From positions 1-64,000 of the forward strand of contig WOYS01000033.1 of assembly GCA_011620645.1 (NCBI GenBank): a DNA stretch of 64,000 nt, in the 5' to 3' direction. The notes beneath the pieces were generated by a model that did not search any database, was not told the DNA's origin, and saw only the letters and a list, made by a program, of their open reading frames with translations. Within the stretch, counting starts at the first letter, position 1, and every line of letters begins with the position of its first letter. Shown piece by piece: positions 1 to 8,140 of this stretch. The translations under genes were made by a program, and so were the position numbers. Origin of the DNA: Mycobacterium sp. (GTDB lineage Bacteria > Actinomycetota > Actinomycetes > Mycobacteriales > Mycobacteriaceae).

Positions 1-958
1 CGACCTGTGGGATGGACGGCCAGAACAGCTTCTTGCCGAACAACCCGAGGAACGCCGGCAGCACCAGCAGCACGAATATCGCCGCGAGAACCAGACCTGA
101 CGCGGCTTGCACTCCGAGACTGCGGTTGCTCGGCGCCGATGCGAGCGCCAGGGTGAGCAGCGCCAGCACGACGGTGGCATTGCTGGCCAGGATGGCCGGC
201 CCGGCGGCGCGAGTCGCGACCCGCAGCGCCTCGCGGTGGTCGGCCCGCGCGCCCAGTTCTTCCCGGTAGCGCGAGATCAGCAGCAGTGCGTAGTTTGTGC
301 CCGCGCCGAACACCAGGACGCTGGTGATACCGCCCGTCGAACCGTCCGGATTGAGCCCGAGGCCCAAGGCGACGGCGGTACCCACCACCGAGCCGACCCG
401 GTCCGCGAACGCGATCACCAGCAGTGGCACCAGCCACAGCACCGGGGAGCGGTAGGTCACGATGAGCAGCAGGGCCACCACCGCGGCGGTGACCGCGAGC
501 AGTGTGAAGTTGGCTCCGGCAAAGGAATTGGCGATATCAGCGCCGAAGGCGGGGCCGCCGGTCACCTCGGCTCGCAGACCTTCGGGCAGCCGTTCGGCGG
601 TCGAGGTGCGCAGGTCCTGAACTGCATCATTGAGGGCGAATCCGGACAGGTCGGAAGGCAGCGGGGACACCGATACCGCGGCCAGGCCGTCCTCGGACAC
701 CTTGGCCTGCGGGCCGGCCGCGGCTACGTCGGCCGGGCTCAGTGGGCCGCCGTCGACCCTGGTGAACACGATGATCGCCGGGGCGACGTCACCGCCGGGG
801 AACTCGGCCCGCAGCGCCTCGACCCGTGCCGATTCGGCGTCGGCGGGCACAACCACCGGTGACTGCGAGGCGGAATCACCACCGCTGAGCAGGCCGAGGC
901 CGGCGCCGGAGGCCAGGATCACGAGCAACGCCACGAGCCAGGAGATACGATTGGACAT
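1..958 (-). CDS. MMPL-family RND transporter, partial (C-terminus outside the window)
   Basis: Inner-membrane exporter of the MMPL/RND superfamily, cut by the window edge after about 319 residues. The start MSNRISWLVALLVI gives the first membrane helix. It is followed by an extracytoplasmic domain (about residues 25-165) and then the hydrophobic helices of the MMPL domain, including a FGAGTNYALLLISRYREEL segment typical of the family's fourth helix. The start codon is ATG at 958-956. It is transcribed divergently from a MarR-family gene across a 44-bp AT-rich gap, so the MarR protein probably controls it. The substrate cannot be told from the sequence. Confidence 0.85.
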   Translation of the reverse strand, partial: MSNRISWLVALLVILASGAGLGLLSGGDSASQSPVVVPADAESARVEALRAEFPGGDVAPAIIVFTRVDGGPLSPADVAAAGPQAKVSEDGLAAVSVSPLPSDLSGFALNDAVQDLRTSTAERLPEGLRAEVTGGPAFGADIANSFAGANFTLLAVTAAVVALLLIVTYRSPVLWLVPLLVIAFADRVGSVVGTAVALGLGLNPDGSTGGITSVLVFGAGTNYALLLISRYREELGARADHREALRVATRAAGPAILASNATVVLALLTLALASAPSNRSLGVQAASGLVLAAIFVLLVLPAFLGLFGKKLFWPSIPQV

Positions 959-1002
959 GAACCAAATATTTCAAAAACTTAACGATTAATCAACTGAACG
1001 AT
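959..1002. promoter_or_regulatory. Divergent promoter/operator between the MMPL and MarR genes
   Basis: This 44-bp gap is strikingly AT-rich for this genome and carries TTAACGATTAA followed by ATCAACTGAACGATAT. It must hold the promoters of both divergent genes and is the likely MarR binding site. I see no clean perfect palindrome, so the operator boundaries are uncertain. Confidence 0.45.
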
Positions 1003-1479
1003 ATGCTGCCCGTCATGGAGCGCGACGACCTCGAGAGCCTCATCGCCGCCGATGTGCGCGCGCTGACCGCGGAATCGGATCAGATCGGGCGCGAATTCGC
1101 GAGCCGTAACGACGTGGCCGCCAACGATTTTCGGGCACTGCTGCACGTCATGGTCGCCGATGCCGCGGGCACCCCGCTGACCGCCGGCGAGCTGCGCAAG
1201 CTGATGGGCACCTCGGCCGCGGCCATCACCTACCTGGTGGAACGGATGATCGCATCCGGCCACCTGCGCCGTGAGGCGCATCCGGACGACCGTCGCAAGG
1301 TGATTCTGCGCTACGACGAGCACGGCCTGGCGGTGGCACGCGATTACTTCACCCCGTTGCAGCGGATCAACTCCGAGGCGATGGCCGGCCTGCCCGACAC
1401 CGATCTGGACGCCGCCCACCGCGTGTTCACCGCCTTGCTGCAAGCCATGCGCGACTTCCGGGCCGTCAACGACGGTTGA
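1003..1479 (+). CDS. MarR-family transcriptional regulator
   Basis: A 158-residue winged-helix regulator. The sequence shows a recognition-helix region (LTAGELRKLMGTSAAAITYL, residues about 64-83) and a wing with the family-typical pattern HPDDRRKVILRYDEHG (about 95-110). The start MLPVMERDD could also be the ATG four codons downstream at 1015. It stands alone on its strand and faces the MMPL exporter gene, the usual arrangement for a local repressor of an efflux gene. The ligand is unknown. Confidence 0.85.
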   Translation: MLPVMERDDLESLIAADVRALTAESDQIGREFASRNDVAANDFRALLHVMVADAAGTPLTAGELRKLMGTSAAAITYLVERMIASGHLRREAHPDDRRKVILRYDEHGLAVARDYFTPLQRINSEAMAGLPDTDLDAAHRVFTALLQAMRDFRAVNDG

Positions 1480-1596
1480 GGGTGGCCTCTTCGAGGCTCA
1501 GGCCGCTGCGGCACGCAACCGAGCACCTCCGGGGTGATGCCTTCGGTGGAGCCAGACGAGCCGGATCGGCTGATGATCTGGCAGGCTGGGTGAGCG

Positions 1597-2823
1597 ATGA
1601 CTAGGCACGCCGAAGACGCCGACAACACCGGCCGCAGTGCAGTACCCCTGGTGATGCTGCTCGGATCCGGGGAGATGAGTCGCGAACTGACGCTGGCCTT
1701 TCAACGCCTCGGTGCGACCGTCATCGCCGTCGACCGCTACGCCGACGCGCCGGCGCATCGTGTCGCCGATCGCAGTGCGGTCGTGACGATGAACGATCCC
1801 GAGGCGCTGGCCGCGGTGATTGACGAGGAACGGCCCGATTTCGTGGTAGTCGAGGCGGGCGTGGTCGCCACCGATGTTCTGGGCGCGCTGGCCGAACGCA
1901 TCGAGGTCTTTCCGACCCCGCGCGCCACCCGGCTGACCCTGGACCGGGAGGGTCTGCGGCGGCTGGCTGCCGATGAGCTCGGCCTGCCGACCGCGCCGTT
2001 CTGGTTCGCCTCCTCGGCCGAGGAATTGTCTGCGGTCGCCGAGCACGCGGGGTTCCCGCTGGCCGTCATCCCGGTGGCCGGGGCGCCCGGCGAAGGCAGT
2101 TCGGTGCTGCTGCGCCCCGAGGATGTGGAGCCCGCGTGGAACCGGGCTATCGCGGCGGGCCACCTCACCACGCCCAACCGGGTGATGGCCGAGACGGTCG
2201 TCGACGTCGACGACGAAATCACCCTGCTGACGGTGCGCACCACCGGGCCGACGGGGCCGACCGTGCACTTCTGCGAGCCGATCGGGCACCGGGTTGCCGA
2301 GGACGGCACGCTGGCGACCTGGCAGCCGTACCGACTCAGCCCGGCGGCGCTCGACGCTGCCAAGTCCATCGCGGCCCGCATCGTGAGTTCGCTCGGCGGG
2401 CGCGGCGCGTTCGCGGTGGAACTGCTGGTGCGCGGCGACGAGGTGTACTTCTCCGGCGTCTGGCCGCGGCCCGATGACAATGCGTTCCTGACGGTGCGGA
2501 CCCAGCGGCTCTCCGAGTTCGACCTGCACGCGAGGGCCATCCTCGGCCTGACGGTCGACACCATCATGATCTCGCCGGGTGCTGCCGAGATCGGCTACGC
2601 CGAGGCGGCTCCGGCCGCTGCGGTGGACAAAGCGGATGTACTCGCCGTTCTGTCGGAAGCACTGGCTGTTGCCGAAAGCGATGTGCTGCTGTTCGACCGG
2701 CTCGACGAGACCGACGGCAGGCACCGCCTGGCGGCCGCGTTCGCCACGGCGCCCGACGTCGTGGTGGCCAGGGACCGCGTGCAGCGCACTGCGGTGTCGC
2801 TGCGTAGGCTCTGGCAGCCATGA
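1597..2823 (+). CDS. purT: PurT-like ATP-grasp protein (formate-dependent GAR transformylase homologue) with altered active site
   Basis: Homologue of phosphoribosylglycinamide formyltransferase 2, which uses formate and ATP to formylate GAR in purine synthesis. The N-terminal motif VMLLGSGEMSREL, the VIAVDRYADAPAH segment, TRLTLDREGLRRLAADELGLPT and the VELLVRGDEVYFS segment are all present, and the length (408 residues) is near the family norm of about 390-400. Compared with the E. coli enzyme as I remember it, several ligand residues differ: the Lys of the KPV motif is Ile158, the GKG loop reads GEG (Glu166), and the second Mg-binding Glu is Gly287. It may therefore be inactive or altered in function. 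The next gene overlaps its stop by 4 nt. Confidence 0.8.
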   Translation: MTRHAEDADNTGRSAVPLVMLLGSGEMSRELTLAFQRLGATVIAVDRYADAPAHRVADRSAVVTMNDPEALAAVIDEERPDFVVVEAGVVATDVLGALAERIEVFPTPRATRLTLDREGLRRLAADELGLPTAPFWFASSAEELSAVAEHAGFPLAVIPVAGAPGEGSSVLLRPEDVEPAWNRAIAAGHLTTPNRVMAETVVDVDDEITLLTVRTTGPTGPTVHFCEPIGHRVAEDGTLATWQPYRLSPAALDAAKSIAARIVSSLGGRGAFAVELLVRGDEVYFSGVWPRPDDNAFLTVRTQRLSEFDLHARAILGLTVDTIMISPGAAEIGYAEAAPAAAVDKADVLAVLSEALAVAESDVLLFDRLDETDGRHRLAAAFATAPDVVVARDRVQRTAVSLRRLWQP

Positions 2824-3257
2824 GCGACGCACCACAAGAGCAGGACCGGCCGACCGCGGCACCGTTTCTGGCCGCGCTCGTCATCATCGTGGTTGTGATC
2901 ACCGCGATTTTTGTGATCAACAGCGGTGGCGGTGACGGCGACCCCGAGGAGATCGGCCGGGCGGTCGTCGCCCAGAACGATGCGTTGCAAAGGCAGGACT
3001 ATGCGGCCTTTCTCACCAGCACCTGCGTGGCGCAGCACCGCACCGAGGACGAGGTTCTCACCCGGCAGCGGGATTCGGTGGCGGCACGCGGCGAGCGGTA
3101 TGTGGATGGCGCGGGCAACGTGGTGGTCGACGGCGACAAGGCCACGGCCACCGTCAGATACCACTTCGGTGAGAACAAGGAGATCGAGGCCAGCGCCGAG
3201 ATGTCCTTCGTGCGTGAGGACGGCGCCTGGAGGGTGTGCTCGGTTGGACCGGCCTAG
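2820..3257 (+). CDS. Small membrane-anchored protein with NTF2/DUF4878-like extracytoplasmic domain
   Basis: A 145-residue protein. A short charged N-terminus (MSDAPQEQDRP) is followed by one hydrophobic helix (about residues 16-38). A soluble domain follows, ending in the pattern SFVREDGAWRVCSVGPA, which resembles lumazine-binding/DUF4878 or NTF2-like folds. The orientation is probably cytoplasmic N-terminus with an exported C-terminal domain. Its ATG overlaps the purT stop (ATGA), so the two are probably translated together. The function is unknown, and the fold call is from pattern only. Confidence 0.7.
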   Translation: MSDAPQEQDRPTAAPFLAALVIIVVVITAIFVINSGGGDGDPEEIGRAVVAQNDALQRQDYAAFLTSTCVAQHRTEDEVLTRQRDSVAARGERYVDGAGNVVVDGDKATATVRYHFGENKEIEASAEMSFVREDGAWRVCSVGPA

Positions 3258-3261
3258 CCGT

Positions 3262-3274
3262 TACGGTATTGGGG
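3262..3274 (+). promoter_or_regulatory. Probable -10 box placing the rhodanese gene on a leaderless transcript
   Basis: TACGGT at 3262-3267 matches the mycobacterial TANNNT -10 consensus and ends 6 nt before the GTG start at 3274. Transcription would therefore begin at or next to the start codon. No Shine-Dalgarno sequence is visible. Confidence 0.45.
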
Positions 3275-3705
3275 TGTCATCATCCGAGAGTCCGGGCTAC
3301 GCCGGAGACATCACGCCCGAGCAGGCCTGGGAGCTGCTGTCCGCCAATCCCGAAGCGGTGCTCGTCGACTGTCGCACCGAAGCCGAATGGCGTTTTGTGG
3401 GCGTCCCCGACCTGAGTTCGCTGCGCCGCGATGTGGTCTACGTGGAGTGGACCAAGACCGACGGCTCCCACAACGACGCCTTCGTCGATGACCTGGGCAA
3501 GTCCGGTATCGCACCGGGGCAGCGCGCGGTGGTGTTCCTGTGCCGGTCCGGCAACCGCTCCATCGGCTCTGCGATCACCGCCACCGAGGCGGGCATCGGC
3601 CCGTCCTACAACGTGCTCGACGGGTTCGAGGGCAACCTCGACGAGAACCGCCACCGTGGCGCGACCGGCTGGAAAGCTGTCGGCCTACCCTGGACTCAGT
3701 CATGA
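3274..3705 (+). CDS. Rhodanese-domain sulfurtransferase
   Basis: A 143-residue single rhodanese domain; the predicted start is GTG (VSSSESPGYAGDITPEQAW). The domain runs from about residue 13 to 125, with the acidic VDCRTEAEW segment and the active-site loop CRSGNRS, whose Cys carries the persulfide. It sits directly before metZ, overlapping it by 4 nt, which suggests a role in sulfur handling alongside homocysteine formation. It corresponds to the M. tuberculosis Rv0390 position between purT and metZ. The acceptor of the sulfur is not known. Confidence 0.85.
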   Translation: MSSSESPGYAGDITPEQAWELLSANPEAVLVDCRTEAEWRFVGVPDLSSLRRDVVYVEWTKTDGSHNDAFVDDLGKSGIAPGQRAVVFLCRSGNRSIGSAITATEAGIGPSYNVLDGFEGNLDENRHRGATGWKAVGLPWTQS

Positions 3706-4922
3706 GCAGTCCCGAAAACCAGGTTCCCTCCGTCCGGATTCCGGCGCCACTGCCCGCCGGGGTCAGCCAGGCCACCATCGGCGTGCGCGGTGGCCTGCTG
3801 CGCTCCGGTTTCGAGGAGACCGCCGAGGCGATGTATCTGACCTCGGGCTACGTCTACTCCTCGGCCGCCGAGGCAGAGAAGGCGTTCACCGGGGAGATCG
3901 ACCGGTACGTGTACTCCCGCTACGGCAATCCGACCATCTCAATGTTCGAGGAGCGGCTGCGCCTCATCGAGGACGCGCCCGCCGCGTTCGCCACCGCCAC
4001 CGGTATGGCCGCGGTGTTCACCTCCTTGGGGGCACTGCTGGGCGCGGGTGACCGTCTGGTGGCCGCTCGCAGCCTGTTCGGATCGTGCTTCGTGGTGTGC
4101 AACGAGATCCTGCCGCGCTGGGGTGTGGAGACCGTCTTCGTCGACGGTGACGACCTCTCCCAGTGGGAAGAAGCGCTCAGCGAGCCCACCCAGGCGGTCT
4201 TCTTCGAGACCCCGTCCAACCCGATGCAGTCGCTGGTCGATATCGCGGCGGTGTCCGATCTGGCGCACGCCGCAGGCGCAAAGGTGGTGCTGGACAACGT
4301 CTTCGCCACCCCACTGTTGCAGCAGGGCATCCCGCTGGGCGCCGATGTGGTGGTGTATTCGGGCACCAAGCACATTGACGGCCAGGGCCGGGTGCTCGGT
4401 GGGGCGATCCTCGGAGACAAGGAATACATCGACGGTCCGGTGCAGAAGCTGATGCGCCACACCGGGCCGGCGATCAGCGCATTCAATGCCTGGACGTTGC
4501 TCAAAGGCCTTGAGACGCTTGCAGTTCGGGTGGACTACTCGAACCGGTCGGCGCACCGGGTCGCTGAGTTCCTGGAAGGCCAGAAATCGGTGAACTGGGT
4601 GAAATACCCGTTCCTGGAATCGCATCCGCAGTTCGATCTCGCCAAGCGCCAGATGCGCGGCGGCGGCACGGTCGTCACCTTCGAGCTCGACGGGGGCAAG
4701 GAGCGGGCCTTCGAGGTGCTCGACAAGCTGCGCATCATCGACATCTCCAACAACCTCGGCGACGCCAAATCACTGATCACCCATCCGGCCACCACCACCC
4801 ACCGGGCGATGGGCCCTGAGGGTCGTGCGGCGATCGGCTTGGGCGACGGCGTGGTGCGGATCTCGGTCGGCCTGGAGGGCACCGAGGATCTGCTGGGCGA
4901 CCTGGATCAAGCGTTGAGCTGA
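3702..4922 (+). CDS. metZ: O-succinylhomoserine sulfhydrylase
   Basis: PLP-dependent gamma-replacement enzyme of the Cys/Met metabolism family that makes homocysteine from O-succinylhomoserine and sulfide in the methionine pathway. The 406-residue protein shows the family landmarks: SRYGNPT near residue 75, the GMAAVFTSLGALLGAGD segment, LDNVFATPLLQQ with the PLP-pairing Asp, and VVYSGTKHIDGQG carrying the Schiff-base Lys. The C-terminal substrate-binding part ends VRISVGLEGTEDLLGDLDQALS. The ATG overlaps the rhodanese stop (ATGA). Confidence 0.93.
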   Translation: MSSPENQVPSVRIPAPLPAGVSQATIGVRGGLLRSGFEETAEAMYLTSGYVYSSAAEAEKAFTGEIDRYVYSRYGNPTISMFEERLRLIEDAPAAFATATGMAAVFTSLGALLGAGDRLVAARSLFGSCFVVCNEILPRWGVETVFVDGDDLSQWEEALSEPTQAVFFETPSNPMQSLVDIAAVSDLAHAAGAKVVLDNVFATPLLQQGIPLGADVVVYSGTKHIDGQGRVLGGAILGDKEYIDGPVQKLMRHTGPAISAFNAWTLLKGLETLAVRVDYSNRSAHRVAEFLEGQKSVNWVKYPFLESHPQFDLAKRQMRGGGTVVTFELDGGKERAFEVLDKLRIIDISNNLGDAKSLITHPATTTHRAMGPEGRAAIGLGDGVVRISVGLEGTEDLLGDLDQALS

Positions 4923-5254
4923 CCGCCGTCCCGGACGGACTCGATGACACCCTGGGCGGCCCTTGGGCGGCAGCATCTGCGCGGCCTGCGCGGTGAACCG
5001 CAACGACGGCGGCACCGAAACATGGGTCTTGGGCTTGTCGGGATGAGGCCCGACAGCGAGGCAATGTTGATGATATGGCCGCCACCGTCGGTGCGGGCCT
5101 TGTCGAGGTCGACGACGGCCGATTCCTGCAATGCGACGTCACGGTCGCCGATGAGGACCCGGGCACCGCGTGCCAGCAGGGCCTCGGCGGTGGCGTAACC
5201 GATACCGCGGGCGGCGCCGGTGATCGCGATGGTCTTGCCGGGGTTGCGAAAAGT
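4923..5254 (-). pseudogene. Short-chain dehydrogenase/reductase remnant
   Basis: Reading from 5254, the frame gives FRNPGKTIAITGAARGIG, the nucleotide-binding Rossmann loop of an SDR, then ATAEALLARGARVLIGDRD. It jumps from about residue 40 straight to GGGHIINIASLSGLIP, the strand normally found near residue 130. The Tyr-Lys catalytic pair and the rest of the domain are absent, and the frame then turns into low-complexity Arg-rich sequence up to the end of metZ. This is an internally deleted, non-functional fragment. No start codon of its own is evident: the fragment begins at the stop codon of the barstar gene. Confidence 0.7.
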
Positions 5255-5538
5255 CAGCCGGCGTTCTCCAGCCACAGGTCGACCTGCGCGTCGGTGAAGG
5301 CGCGCAGCAGCCTGCCCCACACCGGCGCGCCGAGCGCTGCCCGAGTGGGCTTGTAGGAGGTGAGCACGAATCGGAATCCGCCCTCCTCCGGTGTGCCGAA
5401 CCCACCGCGCAGGCAATCGGCCAGCGCGTCGAGGTTCGACCCGAAATAGCCGTCGTCACCATTGACCGCGCGGCCGATCTCGGTGAAGAAATCTGCCTTC
5501 GATCGGATCCGGGTGCCGTCGATCCGGTAGGTCCTCAT
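5254..5538 (-). CDS. Barstar-family ribonuclease inhibitor (immunity protein)
   Basis: A 94-residue protein matching the barstar fold: MRTYRIDGTRIRSKADFF at the N-terminus and the diagnostic GYFGSNLDALADCLRG segment (about residues 30-45) that in barstar forms the helix plugging the nuclease active site. It ends LWLENAG. It would neutralise a barnase/RNase Sa-type guanyl-specific ribonuclease. Directly upstream, overlapping its ATG, is what looks like the decayed 3' end of such a nuclease gene, so this is an intact immunity gene left behind by its toxin. Confidence 0.85.
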   Translation of the reverse strand: MRTYRIDGTRIRSKADFFTEIGRAVNGDDGYFGSNLDALADCLRGGFGTPEEGGFRFVLTSYKPTRAALGAPVWGRLLRAFTDAQVDLWLENAG

Positions 5539-5640
5539 GCGGCTCCGATCGGGTAGTAAGGATCATGGTGATCGTCGGTGTACTCGCGGTAGCCGTCCTT
5601 CGAAGTTGCCGAACATGATCGCCAACCGCATGGCATGACG
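5535..5640 (-). pseudogene. Remnant of a barnase/RNase Sa-type ribonuclease gene
   Basis: Two adjacent reading frames on the minus strand carry pieces of a microbial guanyl-RNase C-terminus. MFGNFEGRLP begins at 5616, like the FGNxEGxLP loop of secreted RNases. In another frame there is GYREYTDDHHDPYYPIGAA, ending at 5535 and resembling the YYTDDHYxxF tail. The frames are out of register and only about 25-30 residues of match remain, so the toxin is dead. Its last codon overlaps the barstar ATG, as expected for the original toxin-immunity operon. Confidence 0.55.
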
Positions 5641-5742
5641 CTAGCAACCTGGGGTTGGTTTCGATCAGGCTGAGGTGATACCCCTGTACGGAATGCGCGA
5701 CGGCGCGACACGTTAGACATTCAAGTGATGGTTGGAGTAACC

Positions 5743-6222
5743 GTGGATTCAGTGCGCTTCGTCGCCGTGCGTCAGACCGACCCGTTGGCGGAGCCCCTGC
5801 TGGCCGAGCTCGCCGTCGAGTACTCGCAGCGCTACGGCGGGACCGAGGCCGGTGTCGCCGCCTGGTTGCGCGGTCATCCGGCCGGGGAATTCGCCGAGCC
5901 GGACGGGGCACTGCTCATCGGGTTGCTCGGAGGGGAACCCGTCACCGGCGGCGCGTTTCAACGCTACGACGAGCACACCGCCGAACTGAAGCGCATCTGG
6001 ACCGACAGCAGACACCGGCAGCGTGGTTATGCCAAGGCGCTGCTCGCCGCGCTGGAGGAGGTGATCGCCGAGCGCGGTTACCGGCGCATCTACCTGACCA
6101 CCGGGGATCGTCAACCCGAAGCGGAAGCGCTTTACGAGTCGACGGGATACACCCGGCTGACCGAGTCGCTGCCCGCCGAAGGCGACATCCATCCGATCGC
6201 CTTCCAGAAGGTGTTGTCATGA
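5743..6222 (+). CDS. GNAT-family N-acetyltransferase
   Basis: About 159 residues with the GNAT core: [22 protein letters not shown] carries the acetyl-CoA pyrophosphate-binding pattern RxxGYA, followed by [37 protein letters not shown] at 5743 is chosen because GGAG lies 5 nt upstream; ATG at 5728 is an in-frame alternative. The stop overlaps the ATG of the next gene, so the two are translationally coupled. The acceptor substrate is unknown. Confidence 0.85.
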   Translation: MDSVRFVAVRQTDPLAEPLLAELAVEYSQRYGGTEAGVAAWLRGHPAGEFAEPDGALLIGLLGGEPVTGGAFQRYDEHTAELKRIWTDSRHRQRGYAKALLAALEEVIAERGYRRIYLTTGDRQPEAEALYESTGYTRLTESLPAEGDIHPIAFQKVLS

Positions 6223-7328
6223 CCGTTCCGCTCTCTGTTCTGGACCTCGCACCGGTCAGCGCAGGCGGTGACGCGCCGACTGCACTGCGCAACACCGTCG
6301 ACCTCGCCCAGCACGCCGAAGCGTGGGGCTACCGCCGCTACTGGGTGGCCGAACATCACTACGCCGCCGTGGCAAGCGCCTCCCCGGCGGTGCTGATCGG
6401 ACAGATTGCGGCCGCCACCAAGACCATTCACGTCGGCGCGGCCGCGGTACAACTCGGCCACACCACCGCCATCGCGGTGGTGGAGAGCTTCGCGACCCTC
6501 GATGCCTTCCATCCCGGACGAATCGACCTGGGGGTGGGACGTTCCGGGCAACGTCGCACCGAGGCCATCCGAGAGAATCCGCGCGAACCGAAACCGCCGC
6601 GCGAATGGCATGAGGTGGACGGGGTGGTGGTGCCCGCACCGTTCGACGTCTCGGTCCTCATGCGCAACCCGCGGCTCAAGGCCACCATGGGAACCTTGCA
6701 GCAACCCGAAGCCATCACACCGGATTTCGCCGATCAGCTAGGCGATATCCTGGCGCTGCTCGGCGGCCGCTACCGGGTCGACGGATACGAGGCGCATGCC
6801 ACACCCGGTGAGGGAACCACGTTGCGACCGTGGGTATTCGGCAGCAGCAGAGGCCAGAGTGCCCGGGTTGCCGGTGTGCTCGGGCTACCGTTCGTGGCCG
6901 CTTACCACATCGCGCCAGCGACCGCGCTGGAGGCGATTGAGGCTTACCGCAACACCTTCGAACCCTCGGAAGCGCTCGCTGCACCCTACGTCGTGGTGTC
7001 CGCCGATGTGCTGGCGGCCGATGACAGTGCGACTGCACGCCACCTCGCCAGCAGTTACGGGCACTGGGTGCACTCCATCCGCGCCGGCGGCGGGGCTCTG
7101 CCCTACCCGGATCCGGATACCGTGGCGCCACTCACCGAAGAGCAGCAGGCGCTGGTCAAGGATCGCACCGCCACCCAGTTCGTCGGGGACCCCGATGAAG
7201 TGGCGCAGGGCCTTTCGAACCTTCAGCGGGTCACCGGCGCCGACGAGCTGGTGATCACCTCGGTTACGCACCGGCACTCTGACCGGTTGCGTTCGCACGA
7301 GCTGGTCGCCCAGGCCTGGGCGAGATAG
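6219..7328 (+). CDS. Luciferase-like (LLM class) flavin-dependent oxidoreductase
   Basis: A 369-residue alpha/beta-barrel flavin monooxygenase of the bacterial luciferase superfamily, closest in pattern to the MsnO8 group: [16 protein letters not shown] at the start, [27 protein letters not shown], and the [28 protein letters not shown] core. These proteins use FMNH2 or F420H2; which applies here cannot be decided from the sequence. The gene overlaps the GNAT stop by 4 nt. It ends before the convergent MBL hydrolase gene. Confidence 0.85.
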   Translation: MTVPLSVLDLAPVSAGGDAPTALRNTVDLAQHAEAWGYRRYWVAEHHYAAVASASPAVLIGQIAAATKTIHVGAAAVQLGHTTAIAVVESFATLDAFHPGRIDLGVGRSGQRRTEAIRENPREPKPPREWHEVDGVVVPAPFDVSVLMRNPRLKATMGTLQQPEAITPDFADQLGDILALLGGRYRVDGYEAHATPGEGTTLRPWVFGSSRGQSARVAGVLGLPFVAAYHIAPATALEAIEAYRNTFEPSEALAAPYVVVSADVLAADDSATARHLASSYGHWVHSIRAGGGALPYPDPDTVAPLTEEQQALVKDRTATQFVGDPDEVAQGLSNLQRVTGADELVITSVTHRHSDRLRSHELVAQAWAR

Positions 7329-7338
7329 CACTACGAAC

Positions 7339-8070
7339 TCATCGGGTAGCCAGCTCGGCGGCCTCGCGGATCGGCCCGCGCCAGACCGGCCCGTGCCCGG
7401 GCAACAGCACCTCGGTGTCCAGCAGTCCCAGCGCCGTCAGGCTGCGCACGCACCCGTCGTGATCGTGGTTGAACGGATCCGGCAGCAGCTGGGGCCCACG
7501 CCGACTGCTCACCGGGTGGCCGGTGATCAGTGCGTCACCGGCCACCAGCACCCCGTCCACCAGATACGAGCAGTGCCCGCCGGTGTGACCCGGCGTCGGA
7601 ATGACGGTCGGGGTGCCGGGCAGGGTCGAGGCGACATCCTCGGCCAATACCTCGGCAGACGGGATCCCCTCGTGGGTCAACCCGCCCTTGCGGACCAGCG
7701 CCAGCGACCAGGCGAGGTAGCGCGGCTGCCACGCCCGGGCCAGCACATCGACCGGCGACGCCTGTTCCAGGTACTGCCGCTTCACGTGGCCGACTTCCGC
7801 GGCGTGCGTATACACCGGCGTGCCATAGTTTTTCGCGAACCATATGGCCGAGCCCAGGTGATCCACATGAGCGTGCGTCAGCAGGATCGCCCGCACGCCC
7901 TCGGGCCCGAAACCCAGCTCGCGTACCGAGTCGAGGACCTCGTCGCGGCTGCCCGGATACCCCGCATCGATCAGCAGCACCCCGTCTGCGTCGGCCGCCA
8001 GCGTCCAGTTCACCAGATCGGTCTGGACGAAATAGACGGTGTCGGTGATGCGGTGCAGTGCTGCCGGCAT
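7339..8070 (-). CDS. MBL-fold metallo-hydrolase
   Basis: A 243-residue metallo-beta-lactamase-fold hydrolase. The zinc ligands are visible: LTHAHVDHLG (HxHxDH), TPGHTGGH, VLVAGDALITG and a late LLPGHGPV. The start MPAALHRITDTVYFVQT at 8070 is preferred because upstream sequence in the same frame is low-complexity. It lies divergent to fgd1, the same relation as M. tuberculosis Rv0406c to fgd1. The substrate is unknown. Confidence 0.88.
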   Translation of the reverse strand: MPAALHRITDTVYFVQTDLVNWTLAADADGVLLIDAGYPGSRDEVLDSVRELGFGPEGVRAILLTHAHVDHLGSAIWFAKNYGTPVYTHAAEVGHVKRQYLEQASPVDVLARAWQPRYLAWSLALVRKGGLTHEGIPSAEVLAEDVASTLPGTPTVIPTPGHTGGHCSYLVDGVLVAGDALITGHPVSSRRGPQLLPDPFNHDHDGCVRSLTALGLLDTEVLLPGHGPVWRGPIREAAELATR

Positions 8071-8140
8071 GGTGTCGAGCCTATCCGCGGAGGGCAGGAG
8101 CGAAGCGAAACGGGAAATGGAGACGGAGTAAAAAGGAACC

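Noticed and set aside
1498..2862. 454-codon minus-strand open frame opposite purT
   Set aside because: Overlaps a clear purT homologue; composition is that of a GC shadow.
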